Shown: piece after piece, positions 9,824 to 18,259 of the stretch
Layout of the letters: every line of letters begins with the position of its first letter
Numbering within the stretch: position 1 is the stretch's first letter
Source of the DNA: Acidilobaceae archaeon
Lineage (GTDB): Archaea; Thermoproteota; Thermoprotei_A; Sulfolobales; Acidilobaceae
NCBI GenBank assembly: GCA_026413755.1
Contig: JAOAKH010000009.1
Coordinates: 1-64,000 of the forward strand
Length of the DNA stretch: 64,000 bases
Direction: 5' to 3'
Translations under genes and position numbers: made by a program
The notes under the pieces: generated by a model
What the model was told of the DNA's origin: nothing
Databases searched by the model: none
Seen by the model: only the letters and a program-made list of their open reading frames with translations

Positions 9824-9853
9824 ATTTCTCAAGAAATAAGGAGTTAGGGTATG

Positions 9854-9860
9854 TATATTA
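9854..9860 (+). promoter_or_regulatory. TATA box for glmS
   Basis: TATATTA is centred about 40 bases upstream of the GTG at 9897. A transcript start about 25 bases downstream falls after an in-frame ATG at 9867, so that ATG is unlikely to be the start and the GTG is favoured. Confidence 0.55.
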
Positions 9861-9896
9861 ACGCCTATGGCCTTCCCTAGCCGGGTGCCCCCTCAG

Positions 9897-11735
9897 GTGT
9901 GCGGTATCATAGGAGTATGCTCTCGTTCAAAGAATGTTTCGCCCATGATATCGCTGGGCCTCAGGAGGCTCGAGTACAGGGGCTATGACAGCGTGGGCGC
10001 AGCCCTCCTCGTAGACAAGAAGATCATGGTGTGGAAAGCCAAGGGGGACGTGGAGAGCTTCCTCAGGAAGTTCAAGCTGGAGGAGAAGGAGGCAAGGACA
10101 GGCATAGGTCACACGAGGTGGGCAACACATGGGGCTCCTAACGATGTGAACGCCCATCCTCACTCTGACTGTAGCGGGAAGATAGCCGTAGTGCATAACG
10201 GCGTGATCAGGAACTTCTTCATGATAAAGAGCGTGCTGGAGAAGAGGGGACACAAGATCGTTAGCGAGACTGACACCGAGCTCATAGTGCATCTAATAGA
10301 GGACGAGCTCCCCTTCTCCTCCAGCTTCTTTGAGGCCTTCTACAGGACCATCTCCAGGCTCGAAGGGAGCTTTGCCGTCGTAGTGATCTACAGCGAGGAG
10401 CCGGACAAAATATACTTCGCGAAAATGAAGAGCCCGCTGATAGTGGGCCTGGGGGAGGGCTTTAACATAGTCGCGAGCGACATTCCTGCCATCATAGATC
10501 ACACGAGAAGAGTGCTAGCGCTGGAGGACGGCGAGATAGGCTGGATAAGTCCCAGCGAGGTCAGGGTCTTCTCGCTTACAGATCATGGGGTCGTGGAGCT
10601 GAGCAGGGAGAAGCTGGCAGCTAGGCTGATCACGGTGGACTGGAGCTTTGAGGAGGCTAACAGGCTAGGCTACCCTCACTTCATGCTAAAGGAGATAGTT
10701 GAGCAGCCGCTCGCAGTGAAGAGCACCTACGAGGGGAACGTGGAGGACCCTCTGCTGTCCCCGGCAGCCTCTCTGATCCTCGAGGCAAAGCACGTAATAG
10801 TTCTGGGCGCCGGGACTAGCTTTCACGCCGGCATGGCTTTGTCATACTATTTAGCTAAGAGCGCAAAGACGGCCTCTATCCCCCTTATCTCCTCCGAGTA
10901 CAAGGCCGCGGAGAGCTTCGTGGGGGAGAGGGACGTGGTAGTAGCGATCAGCCAGAGCGGGGAGACATATGACACCCTGGAGGCGGTGATGACCTTCAAG
11001 AGAGCGGGGGCGAAGGTCATAGGGATAACGAACGTAGTGGGGAGCGCCCTGAGCAGGGAGGCCCATCTGGTCATATACATGAGGAGCGGCCCGGAGATAG
11101 GGGTGGCAGCCACCAAGACCTTCACGTCCCAGCTAATGACAGCCTCCCTCCTTGCCATAAGGGTCGCAGCAGAGAGGGGGGTAATGTCTGAGGAGGAGGC
11201 AAAGAAAGCGCTGGTAAGGCTCTCGCTAGCACCAGAAATACTGAAAGCCTCCATAGATCGCTCCATGAAGCTCTTGAAGGGGGCGCCCTTGGGAGGGGTC
11301 AGGAGCATGTACGTTCTTGGCAGGGGGCTGGGGCACATAATAGCAAAGGAGGCTGCGCTTAAGATCAAGGAGATATCTTACGTTCACGCCGAGTCGTATC
11401 CTGCGGGCGAGAGCAAGCACGGCCCGATAGCCTTGGTAGAGCCAGGCTTCCCGGTGTACTTCGCTGTCACGAGCGACAGCGCAGAGATAGGGGGCAACGT
11501 TATGGAGATGGCAGCGAGGGGGGCGCGCGTAGTAGCCGTTAAGCCTGAGGATCTGGATCTTCACCTGCCTCACGGAGCGGAAGCTGTAAACATGCCTGCC
11601 GCAGGAGGGGACATCCTGCTAGAGCCCTATTCCATAGTCCCCTACTTCCAGCTTCTCGCTTACCAAGAGGCGGTAGCTAGGGGTTACAACCCGGACAAGC
11701 CGAGGAACCTTGCTAAGACAGTCACGGTGGAGTGA
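9897..11735 (+). CDS. glmS: Glutamine--fructose-6-phosphate aminotransferase (isomerizing)
   Basis: Makes glucosamine-6-phosphate from fructose-6-phosphate and glutamine for amino-sugar and cell-surface synthesis. 612 residues. It has an N-terminal Ntn glutaminase domain (CGIIGV, then RRLEYRGYDS, HTRWATHG, and HNGVIRN) and two SIS sugar-isomerase domains (GAGTSFHAGMA, SQSGETYDT, and YAESYPAGESKHGP-like HAESYPAGESKHGPIALV). The start is GTG at 9897. This places the catalytic Cys directly after Met, as the enzyme requires, whereas the upstream in-frame ATG at 9867 would bury it. It is directly followed by the UvdE-like gene without a gap. Confidence 0.96.
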   Translation: MCGIIGVCSRSKNVSPMISLGLRRLEYRGYDSVGAALLVDKKIMVWKAKGDVESFLRKFKLEEKEARTGIGHTRWATHGAPNDVNAHPHSDCSGKIAVVHNGVIRNFFMIKSVLEKRGHKIVSETDTELIVHLIEDELPFSSSFFEAFYRTISRLEGSFAVVVIYSEEPDKIYFAKMKSPLIVGLGEGFNIVASDIPAIIDHTRRVLALEDGEIGWISPSEVRVFSLTDHGVVELSREKLAARLITVDWSFEEANRLGYPHFMLKEIVEQPLAVKSTYEGNVEDPLLSPAASLILEAKHVIVLGAGTSFHAGMALSYYLAKSAKTASIPLISSEYKAAESFVGERDVVVAISQSGETYDTLEAVMTFKRAGAKVIGITNVVGSALSREAHLVIYMRSGPEIGVAATKTFTSQLMTASLLAIRVAAERGVMSEEEAKKALVRLSLAPEILKASIDRSMKLLKGAPLGGVRSMYVLGRGLGHIIAKEAALKIKEISYVHAESYPAGESKHGPIALVEPGFPVYFAVTSDSAEIGGNVMEMAARGARVVAVKPEDLDLHLPHGAEAVNMPAAGGDILLEPYSIVPYFQLLAYQEAVARGYNPDKPRNLAKTVTVE

Positions 11736-12650
11736 TTGAGAATAGGCCTCGGCTTCTTCTGCTCCACTAGCGACAACCGGCTCTCCACTAATCACAAGTT
11801 CGTCCTCAGGAACCTCTCAAGGGAGAGGTTGCTCAGCACGTTCGACAGGAACCTACGCGACTTCCTCGAGCTACTTATGCTCTCTAAGAATATGGGGTTC
11901 ACAATCTTCAGGCTTGGCTCCGACTTTGTGCCCTTCGCATCTCACAAGGCCTTTAGAGAGGAGTGGATGGAGGAGGTAATGGGGCTCCTGGCTCGAGAGG
12001 TAAAGAGGATAAAGGCCTTCGGCATAAGGATCACCATGCACCCCGGTCAGTGGGTCGTCTTGAACAGCAGCCGGGAAAACGTGGTAGAGGCGGCGCTGAG
12101 GGAGCTAAGGTACCATTACCGCGTTCTCGACGCGTTAGAGTTAGGCAGGGAAGCAGTCGTAGTGGTTCACTTGGGAGGGACATATGGAGACAAGCGCAGG
12201 GCAGTGAGGAGGTTCATGGAAGTAGTGGAGGAGAGCCCATGGGTAAGGGGGAGGCTGGCTATAGAGAACGACGAGAGGCACTACTCCGCTGAAGAGGTTT
12301 TAGAGATAGCCGAGAGCCTAGGCCTGCCAATGGTCTTCGACTACTACCACCATCTCCTTAACCCCTCCCGCGTGGACGTGGGGAGAATAGTGGACACGTG
12401 GAAGGGCGTGGTGCCTGAAGTGCACCTCTCGTCTCCCCCAGAGGGAAGGGCGAGGTTCGGGGAGCACGGGGACTACGTGAGAGTAGAGGACCTCGAGGGC
12501 CTTGCCTCCCTCTTCGAGGGGGTTAGGATAGATGTGATAGTAGAAGCAAAGAAAAAGGAGAGGGCTATAGAGAGGTTGCTGAGGGAACTCGCGGCCAGAA
12601 GGAGCTCGCTGCTAGAGCTAATAATCGGGGCTGACAAGCAAAAGGTATAA
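11736..12650 (+). CDS. uvsE: UV damage endonuclease (UvdE/UvsE family)
   Basis: Single-strand endonuclease of the TIM-barrel UvdE family that nicks 5' of UV photoproducts and some other lesions. 304 residues. Metal-ligand-type motifs occur in order along the barrel: MHPGQWVVLNS, VVVVHLGGTYGDK, LAIENDERHYS, MVFDYYHHLLNP and IVEAKKKE. The N-terminus RIGLGFFC with FRLGSDFVPFASH is typical. The TTG start lies immediately after the glmS stop, so the genes are co-transcribed. The family is patchy in archaea. Relevance for DNA repair is inferred. Confidence 0.9.
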   Translation: MRIGLGFFCSTSDNRLSTNHKFVLRNLSRERLLSTFDRNLRDFLELLMLSKNMGFTIFRLGSDFVPFASHKAFREEWMEEVMGLLAREVKRIKAFGIRITMHPGQWVVLNSSRENVVEAALRELRYHYRVLDALELGREAVVVVHLGGTYGDKRRAVRRFMEVVEESPWVRGRLAIENDERHYSAEEVLEIAESLGLPMVFDYYHHLLNPSRVDVGRIVDTWKGVVPEVHLSSPPEGRARFGEHGDYVRVEDLEGLASLFEGVRIDVIVEAKKKERAIERLLRELAARRSSLLELIIGADKQKV

Positions 12651-12682
12651 GCATGGTGCTCCCCTCCTAGCGGGGGATAAGG

Positions 12683-13186
12683 ATGAGCATGCGAGATAGA
12701 GTTCTCATATGGCTTGCGGAGGAGGGGCTAGAGACCAGAGTAGAGAGTGTCCCGGCAGAGATCCCTATAGACTGGGCCTTATCTGCCTTCCTTCCAGGAC
12801 CCTTAAGGATAGGCGTCACAATCCAGCAGCCAAAGGACAGGAAAGACCTCATAATGTTGAGCATGGGCATAATGCTTGGACCTGAGCACAGGGAAGGGTT
12901 AGCGAAGCTCGCCTTCGGGGAGAAGGTGTCTATAGCGAACGAGATCCTCAAGTCCCTCATTCTCCTCTGCCCAGACTGCTCCATAGTAGTACAGCCTTCG
13001 CTGGAGGACCTTCAGTACATAAGCGTCTCAAGGGTACATTATGCTAACAGTGTGACGAAGGAGGAACTCATGTACTCCGTAAGAGTGCTCGGCAACGCCT
13101 TCGTGCTTGTGGTCTCTGAGCTTAACTCTGCCCTTGCTGTAAGAGGCCTCCTGAGGAAGTCCGGGGGGGAGGACATATCGATGTAA
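12683..13186 (+). CDS. DUF2299-like protein
   Basis: 167-residue protein, probably of the archaeal DUF2299 family; function unknown. It starts MSMRDRVLIWLAEEGLETRV, followed by a strand-rich section with VTIQQPKDRKDLIMLSMGIMLGPEH. A TATA-like AAGGTATAAG lies about 35 bases upstream, inside the end of the uvsE gene. The coding frame ends at TAA 13184-13186, just after a run of seven G (13163-13169). Another clearly coding frame continues from there without a normal start, so this may be the N-terminal part of a longer protein (see findings). Confidence 0.6.
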   Translation: MSMRDRVLIWLAEEGLETRVESVPAEIPIDWALSAFLPGPLRIGVTIQQPKDRKDLIMLSMGIMLGPEHREGLAKLAFGEKVSIANEILKSLILLCPDCSIVVQPSLEDLQYISVSRVHYANSVTKEELMYSVRVLGNAFVLVVSELNSALAVRGLLRKSGGEDISM

Positions 13187-13191
13187 AGGTC

Positions 13192-13665
13192 CTGCCCTCC
13201 CTCGTCCTCGCCAAAGGGGAGTGCCTGGCAGTCTCTGCCTCCATAGAGGACGAGAGGGTCCCAATACTAGAGGACGTTGCGTCTGCCGCCGTTGCAGCGT
13301 TCTCTGCCAAAGGAGGCCTTGAGGGCCTCGGGGGCTTGAAGAGAGTCTTGGCATATAACATTATCTACGGCGGCCTCCTGCTCTCCTACGTTTGCGGCCC
13401 TATAGTGCCCATTTCCAGAGCCCATTTGGACATAGAGATAGAGCTCTTCGAGGGAGGCGAGAGGAGGGAAGTTAGTGACGCGCAGATCTTAAAGGCCTGG
13501 GCGCTGATATACTCTGGAAGTGAGGCGGAAGGCCTGGGGCTCCTACAGGGGAGGAGCTACTTCCCCGTGGAGCTCGGCTGGAAGCCCGGCAAAGGGGCCA
13601 GGGTGCCGCCTGTGGGAATAGAGGTCAGTCTCTCAGCAGCTCGTCCCAGAAGCTCTTCTCCCTGA
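13192..13665 (+). CDS. Coding frame lacking a canonical start; possible frameshifted continuation
   Basis: An open frame with strong coding character (GC-biased third positions like the neighbours) runs from just after the DUF2299-like stop to 13665. Between the upstream in-frame stop at 13123 and TTG 13336 there is no ATG, GTG or TTG. CTG at 13192 is used here as the nominal start, giving 157 residues. The protein has ILEDVASAAVAAFSAKGG, a glycine-rich GGLKRVLAYNIIYGGLLLSY hydrophobic section and LDIEIELFEGGERREVSD. I do not recognise it. It may be a downstream gene with unusual initiation, or the second half of the gene at 12683 after a one-base shift at the G run. Its end overlaps the converging thioredoxin-like gene by 41 bases. 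Confidence 0.5.
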   Translation: MPSLVLAKGECLAVSASIEDERVPILEDVASAAVAAFSAKGGLEGLGGLKRVLAYNIIYGGLLLSYVCGPIVPISRAHLDIEIELFEGGERREVSDAQILKAWALIYSGSEAEGLGLLQGRSYFPVELGWKPGKGARVPPVGIEVSLSAARPRSSSP

Positions 13666-14131
13666 CGAGCCCTATTACTATGGCCCTAATGCTGTCCCCA
13701 CGGATTACCACAGTGTGCGGGACCCCGTACACCTGCGGCGGAGCCCCCGCCTTCAACTCCGCCTCCACGAGCTCGTTGAAGGTAATGCTTACGCTCTCCT
13801 CCATGTCCACCCACAGAGGCCTGTAGAGTTCCGGGTGAGTGCTGCGGAACACCTCCTCCTGTGCCTTGCAGTAAGGGCACGTGGTGACGCCGAACATAAC
13901 TATTACCTTAGTGCCGTTAACGCCGTGGAGCTCCCTTATCCTCCTCACTATCTCCTTGGCTTTCTCCGGGTCCAGGTCGAGCTTGTACACATTCTTGCCG
14001 AAGTAGAGGCTTACTTCCCCCTCTTGCGCCTCCCTCTCGAAAAGGAAGTAACGAGCCGCTATTATCCCTCCTAGCGCTAAGAAGAGCAGAGCTATCAGGC
14101 CGAGGGCTATTCCGACGCTCCTGGCGCTCAC
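13625..14131 (-). CDS. Membrane-anchored thioredoxin-like protein
   Basis: 168 residues with an N-terminal membrane anchor (about residues 5-30) and a thioredoxin-fold domain facing outward. The active site GVTTCPYCKAQ has CPYC, glutaredoxin/DsbA-like. The cis-proline loop is VYGVPHTVV. The GTG at 14131 is chosen because GAGGTG stands 6 bases upstream; the frame is open further upstream. It begins 10 bases after the stop of the CcdA-like gene. The pair should carry electrons across the membrane: the CcdA-like protein takes reducing power from inside, and this protein reduces disulfides outside. Confidence 0.85.
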   Translation of the reverse strand: MSARSVGIALGLIALLFLALGGIIAARYFLFEREAQEGEVSLYFGKNVYKLDLDPEKAKEIVRRIRELHGVNGTKVIVMFGVTTCPYCKAQEEVFRSTHPELYRPLWVDMEESVSITFNELVEAELKAGAPPQVYGVPHTVVIRGDSIRAIVIGLVREKSFWDELLRD

Positions 14132-14141
14132 GTAGAACACC

Positions 14142-14825
14142 TCAGGTAGAGTAGTAGGTCCACAGTATATAAATCGCGACAAGTACTGCTATGAAGCCCC
14201 CTATGACCTTTATCTGCTCCGCCCTGGACAGCAGGAAGAAGCTTACGGAAGGTACAGAGGCAGTAAAGATGAAGGCTGCCGAGATGACAACGAGAGGGGA
14301 AACGAAGACCACGTTATATACTATAGTGTAGAGGGCCCAAACCCATAAGCTCACCTCCCGCATGAGGACGTTGTAGACAATGTACATGCCAGAGGTGCAG
14401 GGCAAGAGAGTTATGGCGGCGACGAAGCCCAAGAGGGCGGCCACGAGGGCCCCTCGCGGCGACGCGCCATAGAGGCCCAAGGCGATCGCTACCCTACAGG
14501 GCAGGTCTTCCTGCCTGCACTCCATGCGTGCCTCCCTTACCCTAAGGGCAGCGGGGAGGCTGGAGTAGAGGACGAGGAGCCCGTATAGGAGCAGCAGCAG
14601 GGCAAGGAGTCTCCTGTCTATGGGGAGCTCCGCAAGGACGCTCTTGAGGAAGAGACCAAAGGAGAGGTAGCCTATGAAGACGCCAACTATGAAAGAGACA
14701 GCTACGCGAACCAAGGCCCCTATGCCAATGGAGCTCATCGACGCGAGAATGCCTACGTAAATAGCGAATATACAAGGGTCCACAGAATCTATCAGCGCCA
14801 GCATCACGATGGTGAAGAGGTCCAA
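14142..14825 (-). CDS. ccdA: CcdA/DsbD-like transmembrane thiol-electron carrier
   Basis: 227-residue membrane protein with about six helices. Two helices carry the hallmark cysteine-proline sites of the family: DSVDPCIFA in helix 1 and TLLPCTSG in the fourth. The cytosolic loop holds an extra Cys pair (MECRQEDLPC) that is unusual for CcdA. The family passes electrons from cytosolic thioredoxin to extracytoplasmic thiol proteins, here most likely the thioredoxin-like protein encoded next. The start is TTG 14825 with a GGAGGGAG stretch upstream. A TATA-like CTATATGA lies at about 14850-14857. Confidence 0.85.
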   Translation of the reverse strand: MDLFTIVMLALIDSVDPCIFAIYVGILASMSSIGIGALVRVAVSFIVGVFIGYLSFGLFLKSVLAELPIDRRLLALLLLLYGLLVLYSSLPAALRVREARMECRQEDLPCRVAIALGLYGASPRGALVAALLGFVAAITLLPCTSGMYIVYNVLMREVSLWVWALYTIVYNVVFVSPLVVISAAFIFTASVPSVSFFLLSRAEQIKVIGGFIAVLVAIYILWTYYST

Positions 14826-14911
14826 GACAGCTCCCTCCTCAGGGGGCCCCTCATATAGTAGCTGAGTATATGGCTAAAACCCTTCCCGCTCTGAGAAGCG
14901 AGGTGAAAAGC

Positions 14912-15559
14912 TTGAGCTATGCCCGTTTGATACTGTTAGTGTTGGCCATTACCCCCAGCGGGGCACTGAGCCCCGGGCCTCTCTCCGCCTCCGCCGTCGC
15001 AGTGGGCGCTGCGCTGGGGTTCATAGGCGGCTTCATGGTAGCAGTGGGTCATATGCTGGTGGAGCTGCCATACGTGCTCTTGATACATAGGTTCATGGAA
15101 AGCTTCAGGGGGCTCATGGAGAGGGTGAGAAAGCTCTTGAACGTCCTCATCTTCGTCCTCCTACTCTATTTCGCCTACCTCCTCTTCGTCGACGCCCTCG
15201 TCATTATCCGCGGAGAATCTGTGGGGAGCTCCGGAGTCTCCGCAAGCAGCTACCTAGAGGCCTTGACCGTCGGCGCGCTCTTCACCGGACTTAACGCCCA
15301 CTTCCTTGCCTGGTGGCTCACGATTGGCTACAAGCTAATAGAGTCCGCAGCGAGGCTAGGCGCGAAGGGCATGGGGATTATGTACGTGAGCCATGTGTCA
15401 ATAGACTATGCGTGGCTCACCCTGCTCGCTGCAGGAGGGGGCGTCTCAAGACTGATAGGAGACTTAGCCTACGCGCTGCTCCTCATAGCCCTCGCGTTCG
15501 TGCTCCTGTTCTTCGCCTTCGGGGTAGGGAGGGAGATAGTGAAGGGTCTCAGGGCCTAA
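14912..15559 (+). CDS. LysE-type exporter
   Basis: Membrane protein of 215 residues with about six helices, of the LysE/RhtB translocator superfamily. The first helix is followed by the diagnostic SPGPL motif (GALSPGPLSASAVAVG), and later the N-A-H-F-L-A-W-W helix. TTG 14912 is preferred because GAGGTGA lies 5 bases upstream; the frame also opens at ATG 14870, but a TATA-like element is too close to that codon. LysE members export basic or neutral amino acids or other small solutes; the substrate here is unknown. The 3' end overlaps the converging permease gene by 11 bases. Confidence 0.8.
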   Translation: MSYARLILLVLAITPSGALSPGPLSASAVAVGAALGFIGGFMVAVGHMLVELPYVLLIHRFMESFRGLMERVRKLLNVLIFVLLLYFAYLLFVDALVIIRGESVGSSGVSASSYLEALTVGALFTGLNAHFLAWWLTIGYKLIESAARLGAKGMGIMYVSHVSIDYAWLTLLAAGGGVSRLIGDLAYALLLIALAFVLLFFAFGVGREIVKGLRA

Positions 15560-16331
15560 AGCTCTTCTCCCGCAGGTATATGACTATTGTCACGGCAAGA
15601 AGAGTGATCGCCACAACTACTGTCACTACGGCCAACCCTCTACCCAGGCTCGCCTCCATCTCCTTTAACATGAGGATGGGCAGGGTCTCTGTGCGAAACG
15701 GGATCTGGCCAGAGACTATTAGGGTAGCTCCGAACTCCCCAAAGGCCCTGAAATACGCTACCACAAACGTAGCCAGCAGTCCCGGGAGGGCCGTGGGCAA
15801 GGCAGCCTCTAGGAACGTCCTCAGCCGCGTGGCTCCCATCGTCATGAGGATCTCCTCTGTTTCCTTCTCCACGTAGTCGAAAACCTCCCTGCTAAGCCTC
15901 AGCACTACAGGGATCTCTACGGTGAACTGCGCTAGGACTATGGCAGGGAGGTTGTAAATAATGCCGAGCTGCCTGTCTATGCTGCGCAGGGGCTCCATGC
16001 TCAAAGTAGCTAAAATCAGGATGCCTACACTTATGGGGGGCAAGGCGAGGAGGACTAGGGAGAGGCTGTCCACGAGCAGCTTGCCCGGCACAAGGCCTCT
16101 TGAGAGCATGTACCCTAGGGGGACTGCCACGGACATGCTGAGCAGAGAAGCAAAGAGAGACGTGATGACGCTTACAAAGAGCGCGTACCTGAACCTAGGG
16201 GTAGAGAGGAGGTCCAAGAGGTCGCCTGGGCCAACGTTAGCCGGTAGGGAGGATAGCAGCGCGAGCACGTAAAGCGTCATGATAGCCGCAATGGAGAGGC
16301 CGGCAAGCCTGAAGGCGTCCAAACAGATCAC
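15549..16331 (-). CDS. ABC transporter permease, molybdate/tungstate type
   Basis: 260 residues, six membrane helices. The ATPase-docking EAA loop is EEILMTMGATRLRTFLEAALPTALPGL in position, cited here only in part. The helix ending FGEFGATLIVSG is characteristic of ModB/WtpB/CysT-type permeases. It starts with GTG 16331, overlapping the stop of the binding-protein gene (GTGA). It is the last gene of a binding protein, ATPase and permease set read leftward. Confidence 0.84.
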   Translation of the reverse strand: MICLDAFRLAGLSIAAIMTLYVLALLSSLPANVGPGDLLDLLSTPRFRYALFVSVITSLFASLLSMSVAVPLGYMLSRGLVPGKLLVDSLSLVLLALPPISVGILILATLSMEPLRSIDRQLGIIYNLPAIVLAQFTVEIPVVLRLSREVFDYVEKETEEILMTMGATRLRTFLEAALPTALPGLLATFVVAYFRAFGEFGATLIVSGQIPFRTETLPILMLKEMEASLGRGLAVVTVVVAITLLAVTIVIYLREKSFRP

Positions 16332-17146
16332 CTGTAGGAAATGGGCTCGGCTTTCGGTGCCCTCTCCCTGAGTTCCTCTGGCAATATATACCCTAGCTCC
16401 CTCATCCTCTCCCTTATCCTCTGGTCCTCAAAGAGAGAAAGGAAGGCCTCTGTCTCCCTACGCGAGTATTTCAGGACGGCTATCATCACAGGGCTCACCC
16501 TTACGTTAAGGTCCTCCTCTATCTTTACCACATCTGCTCCAGAAGGATCTAGGTGATGATAGACCTCGTATGTAAACCCGGCGTCCGCAGTGCCTAGCTT
16601 CACTGCGTTATATACGTCGGGCGCTGAGCGCTTGTATATAACGTTATGCCTCTCTAGCAAGAGCTCCCAATAGCTCTTGTCCCCCTCCCTAAGGGCTGAG
16701 AGGAGCTCCCTCGTCAGCTGTCCCGCAGCTACTGTCTCCGGCTCCGCCAGGGCAACCCTTAGCCCGCGCCTCTCCAGGAGGTCTCTCAGGCCCCTGATAT
16801 TGAGGGGGTTGCCTTCTTGGACTACTATCGAGAGCCCCAGATATGCTATGACCCTCACCTTCCCCTCTTCTACGTGGCCCTCCGCTATGGCCCGCCTCAT
16901 GGAGAACGGGGAGGCTGTAGCGTACAGATCCCCCCTTTTCTGCAGCCTTATAGAGCTTAATACAGCACCGGTGGGGCCGCTGTTAACGACTACGCAGTTG
17001 CTCCCTCTTTCCTTGAGGGCTAGCTCCAAGATGGGTAGGAAGGCGAGATCTGAGTAGACTATGAGCTCCTCGCAGGTGCCTCTGAGAAAGTAGAAGAACA
17101 AGCCTAGGGAGAGGACTACGACGAGCACAGCAGCGAGGGCCCTCAT
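16328..17146 (-). CDS. Molybdate/tungstate-like substrate-binding protein
   Basis: 272 residues with an N-terminal hydrophobic signal/anchor (about 3-20). The binding fold starts IVYSDLAFLPILELALKERG, then VVVNSGPTGAVLSSI for the oxyanion loop, RGDLYATASPFSMRRAIAEG, and VKLGTADAGFTYEVYHHL, as in ModA/WtpA proteins. The ATG overlaps the stop of the ATPase gene (ATGA). Tungstate, molybdate or a related oxyanion is likely; sequence alone does not separate them. Confidence 0.8.
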   Translation of the reverse strand: MRALAAVLVVVLSLGLFFYFLRGTCEELIVYSDLAFLPILELALKERGSNCVVVNSGPTGAVLSSIRLQKRGDLYATASPFSMRRAIAEGHVEEGKVRVIAYLGLSIVVQEGNPLNIRGLRDLLERRGLRVALAEPETVAAGQLTRELLSALREGDKSYWELLLERHNVIYKRSAPDVYNAVKLGTADAGFTYEVYHHLDPSGADVVKIEEDLNVRVSPVMIAVLKYSRRETEAFLSLFEDQRIRERMRELGYILPEELRERAPKAEPISYR

Positions 17147-18168
17147 GCCCTTCTCCCCTCCTCGTTATAGCATACGTAGCCAGCAGCAGCTACCCTCACC
17201 TTCCTGCGCGCGTTGTCCAAGAAGGCCTCAAGCCTCCTCTCCCCTACCTTCAGGACCGTCGTCACCCCTAGGGGACCTGAGGCGAACCCCTCGACCTCTG
17301 CCTCCACGCCTCTCTGGCCGTCGACGTCGATGTTCCAGGGAGGCACCCAGGCATACCTAGACCCCTCTTTGCAGCTCACGCCGAGATGGGAGGCTATGCC
17401 GTCGCCGACGTCCAGGAGGTTATTTGAATATATGTCTAGGCTCGATATCGCCTTTACGTGTGGAGGCCTTCTCAGCAACCCCTCCACGAAGTCCTCAGCT
17501 AATATCTTCCCCTCGTAGAGCACCCCTGCCCTGAGGTCTAGGCCGAGCATTATCGCGTCGTCGAGCCTGGGCGTTGCAGCTATTGCAGGTATCCCGAGCT
17601 CCTTCACGAGCCCTCTTAGCTCCCTCGCGACCTCCATAGCCCACTCCCTCGTCAGATGATTGAAGGGCTCGTCCACGAGGAGCACTCTAGGCTTGGAGAG
17701 CGCCGTTATGGCCAGCCCTACTTTCTGCCTCTCCCCCATGCTCAGCTCTCCGGCCCCCCTCTCTAGGAGGTGAGTTACGCCGAACTTCTCCGCTACTGCC
17801 TCCACCTCCTTCCTGGCCTCCCCCTCTCCCAGCCCCCTGAGCCTTGCCACAAGCAACATGTTATCCCTCACGCTCTTAGCTCTCACCAAAGGATATGGGG
17901 AGACAAAGAGGGCAAACCTCCTCTCCCAGGTCTCTAGCCTCGAGTAGTCTACGCAATAGAGGCTAATCCTACCCCTCTCGGCCCGCAAAAGCCCTGCCAC
18001 GGCCCTCAACAGAGTGGACTTGCCAGCCCCGTTCTTCCCGAGGAGCACGTATATTTCGCCTCCCCTCACGCGTAAGCTCACGCCATCTATGACCTTCCTC
18101 CCTCCGTAGCTAACGGACAGATCTTCTATTGTCAGCGCGTTGGCGCATGCCTCGTTGCTCTCTCCCAC
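17143..18168 (-). CDS. ABC transporter ATPase with a long C-terminal extension
   Basis: 341 residues. Walker A is GKNGAGKST, the signature is ELSMGERQKV, and Walker B is VLLVDEPFNHL. After the nucleotide-binding domain come roughly 110 residues of unrecognised sequence (strand-rich, ending near GYVCYNEEG). These may be a regulatory domain in the place where ModC carries its molybdate-binding domain. The frame is open upstream to 18270, but a TATA box (TTATACATT) at about 18187-18195 makes a leaderless start at GTG 18168 most likely. It is the first gene of the oxyanion transporter operon and diverges from the Tfx gene. Confidence 0.82.
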   Translation of the reverse strand: MGESNEACANALTIEDLSVSYGGRKVIDGVSLRVRGGEIYVLLGKNGAGKSTLLRAVAGLLRAERGRISLYCVDYSRLETWERRFALFVSPYPLVRAKSVRDNMLLVARLRGLGEGEARKEVEAVAEKFGVTHLLERGAGELSMGERQKVGLAITALSKPRVLLVDEPFNHLTREWAMEVARELRGLVKELGIPAIAATPRLDDAIMLGLDLRAGVLYEGKILAEDFVEGLLRRPPHVKAISSLDIYSNNLLDVGDGIASHLGVSCKEGSRYAWVPPWNIDVDGQRGVEAEVEGFASGPLGVTTVLKVGERRLEAFLDNARRKVRVAAAGYVCYNEEGRRA

Positions 18169-18184
18169 TACTCTTCCCAACACA

Positions 18185-18235
18185 ATGTATAATGGAACCT
18201 TTATCTCGTTACGAATGGCTTGTAAAAAATTTCCG
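18185..18235. promoter_or_regulatory. Divergent promoter region between the transporter operon and tfx
   Basis: This 91-base gap (18169-18259) holds two AT-rich elements. One is a minus-strand TATA box near 18187-18195, pointing to the ATPase gene at a leaderless distance. The other is a plus-strand TTGTAAAAAATTT near 18220-18232, about 30 bases upstream of the tfx start. A regulator binding here could control both directions. Confidence 0.55.
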
Positions 18236-18259
18236 TTTACGTTCCCTCGGGGGAGCCGC

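Noticed and set aside
9858-9870. TTAACGCCTATGG before glmS as an operator half-site
   Set aside because: Only the left arm matches; there is no right arm, and glmS has no redox theme.
9867-9896. Ten-residue N-terminal extension of GlmS from ATG 9867
   Set aside because: The enzyme needs Cys directly after Met; the extension would place ten residues before it.
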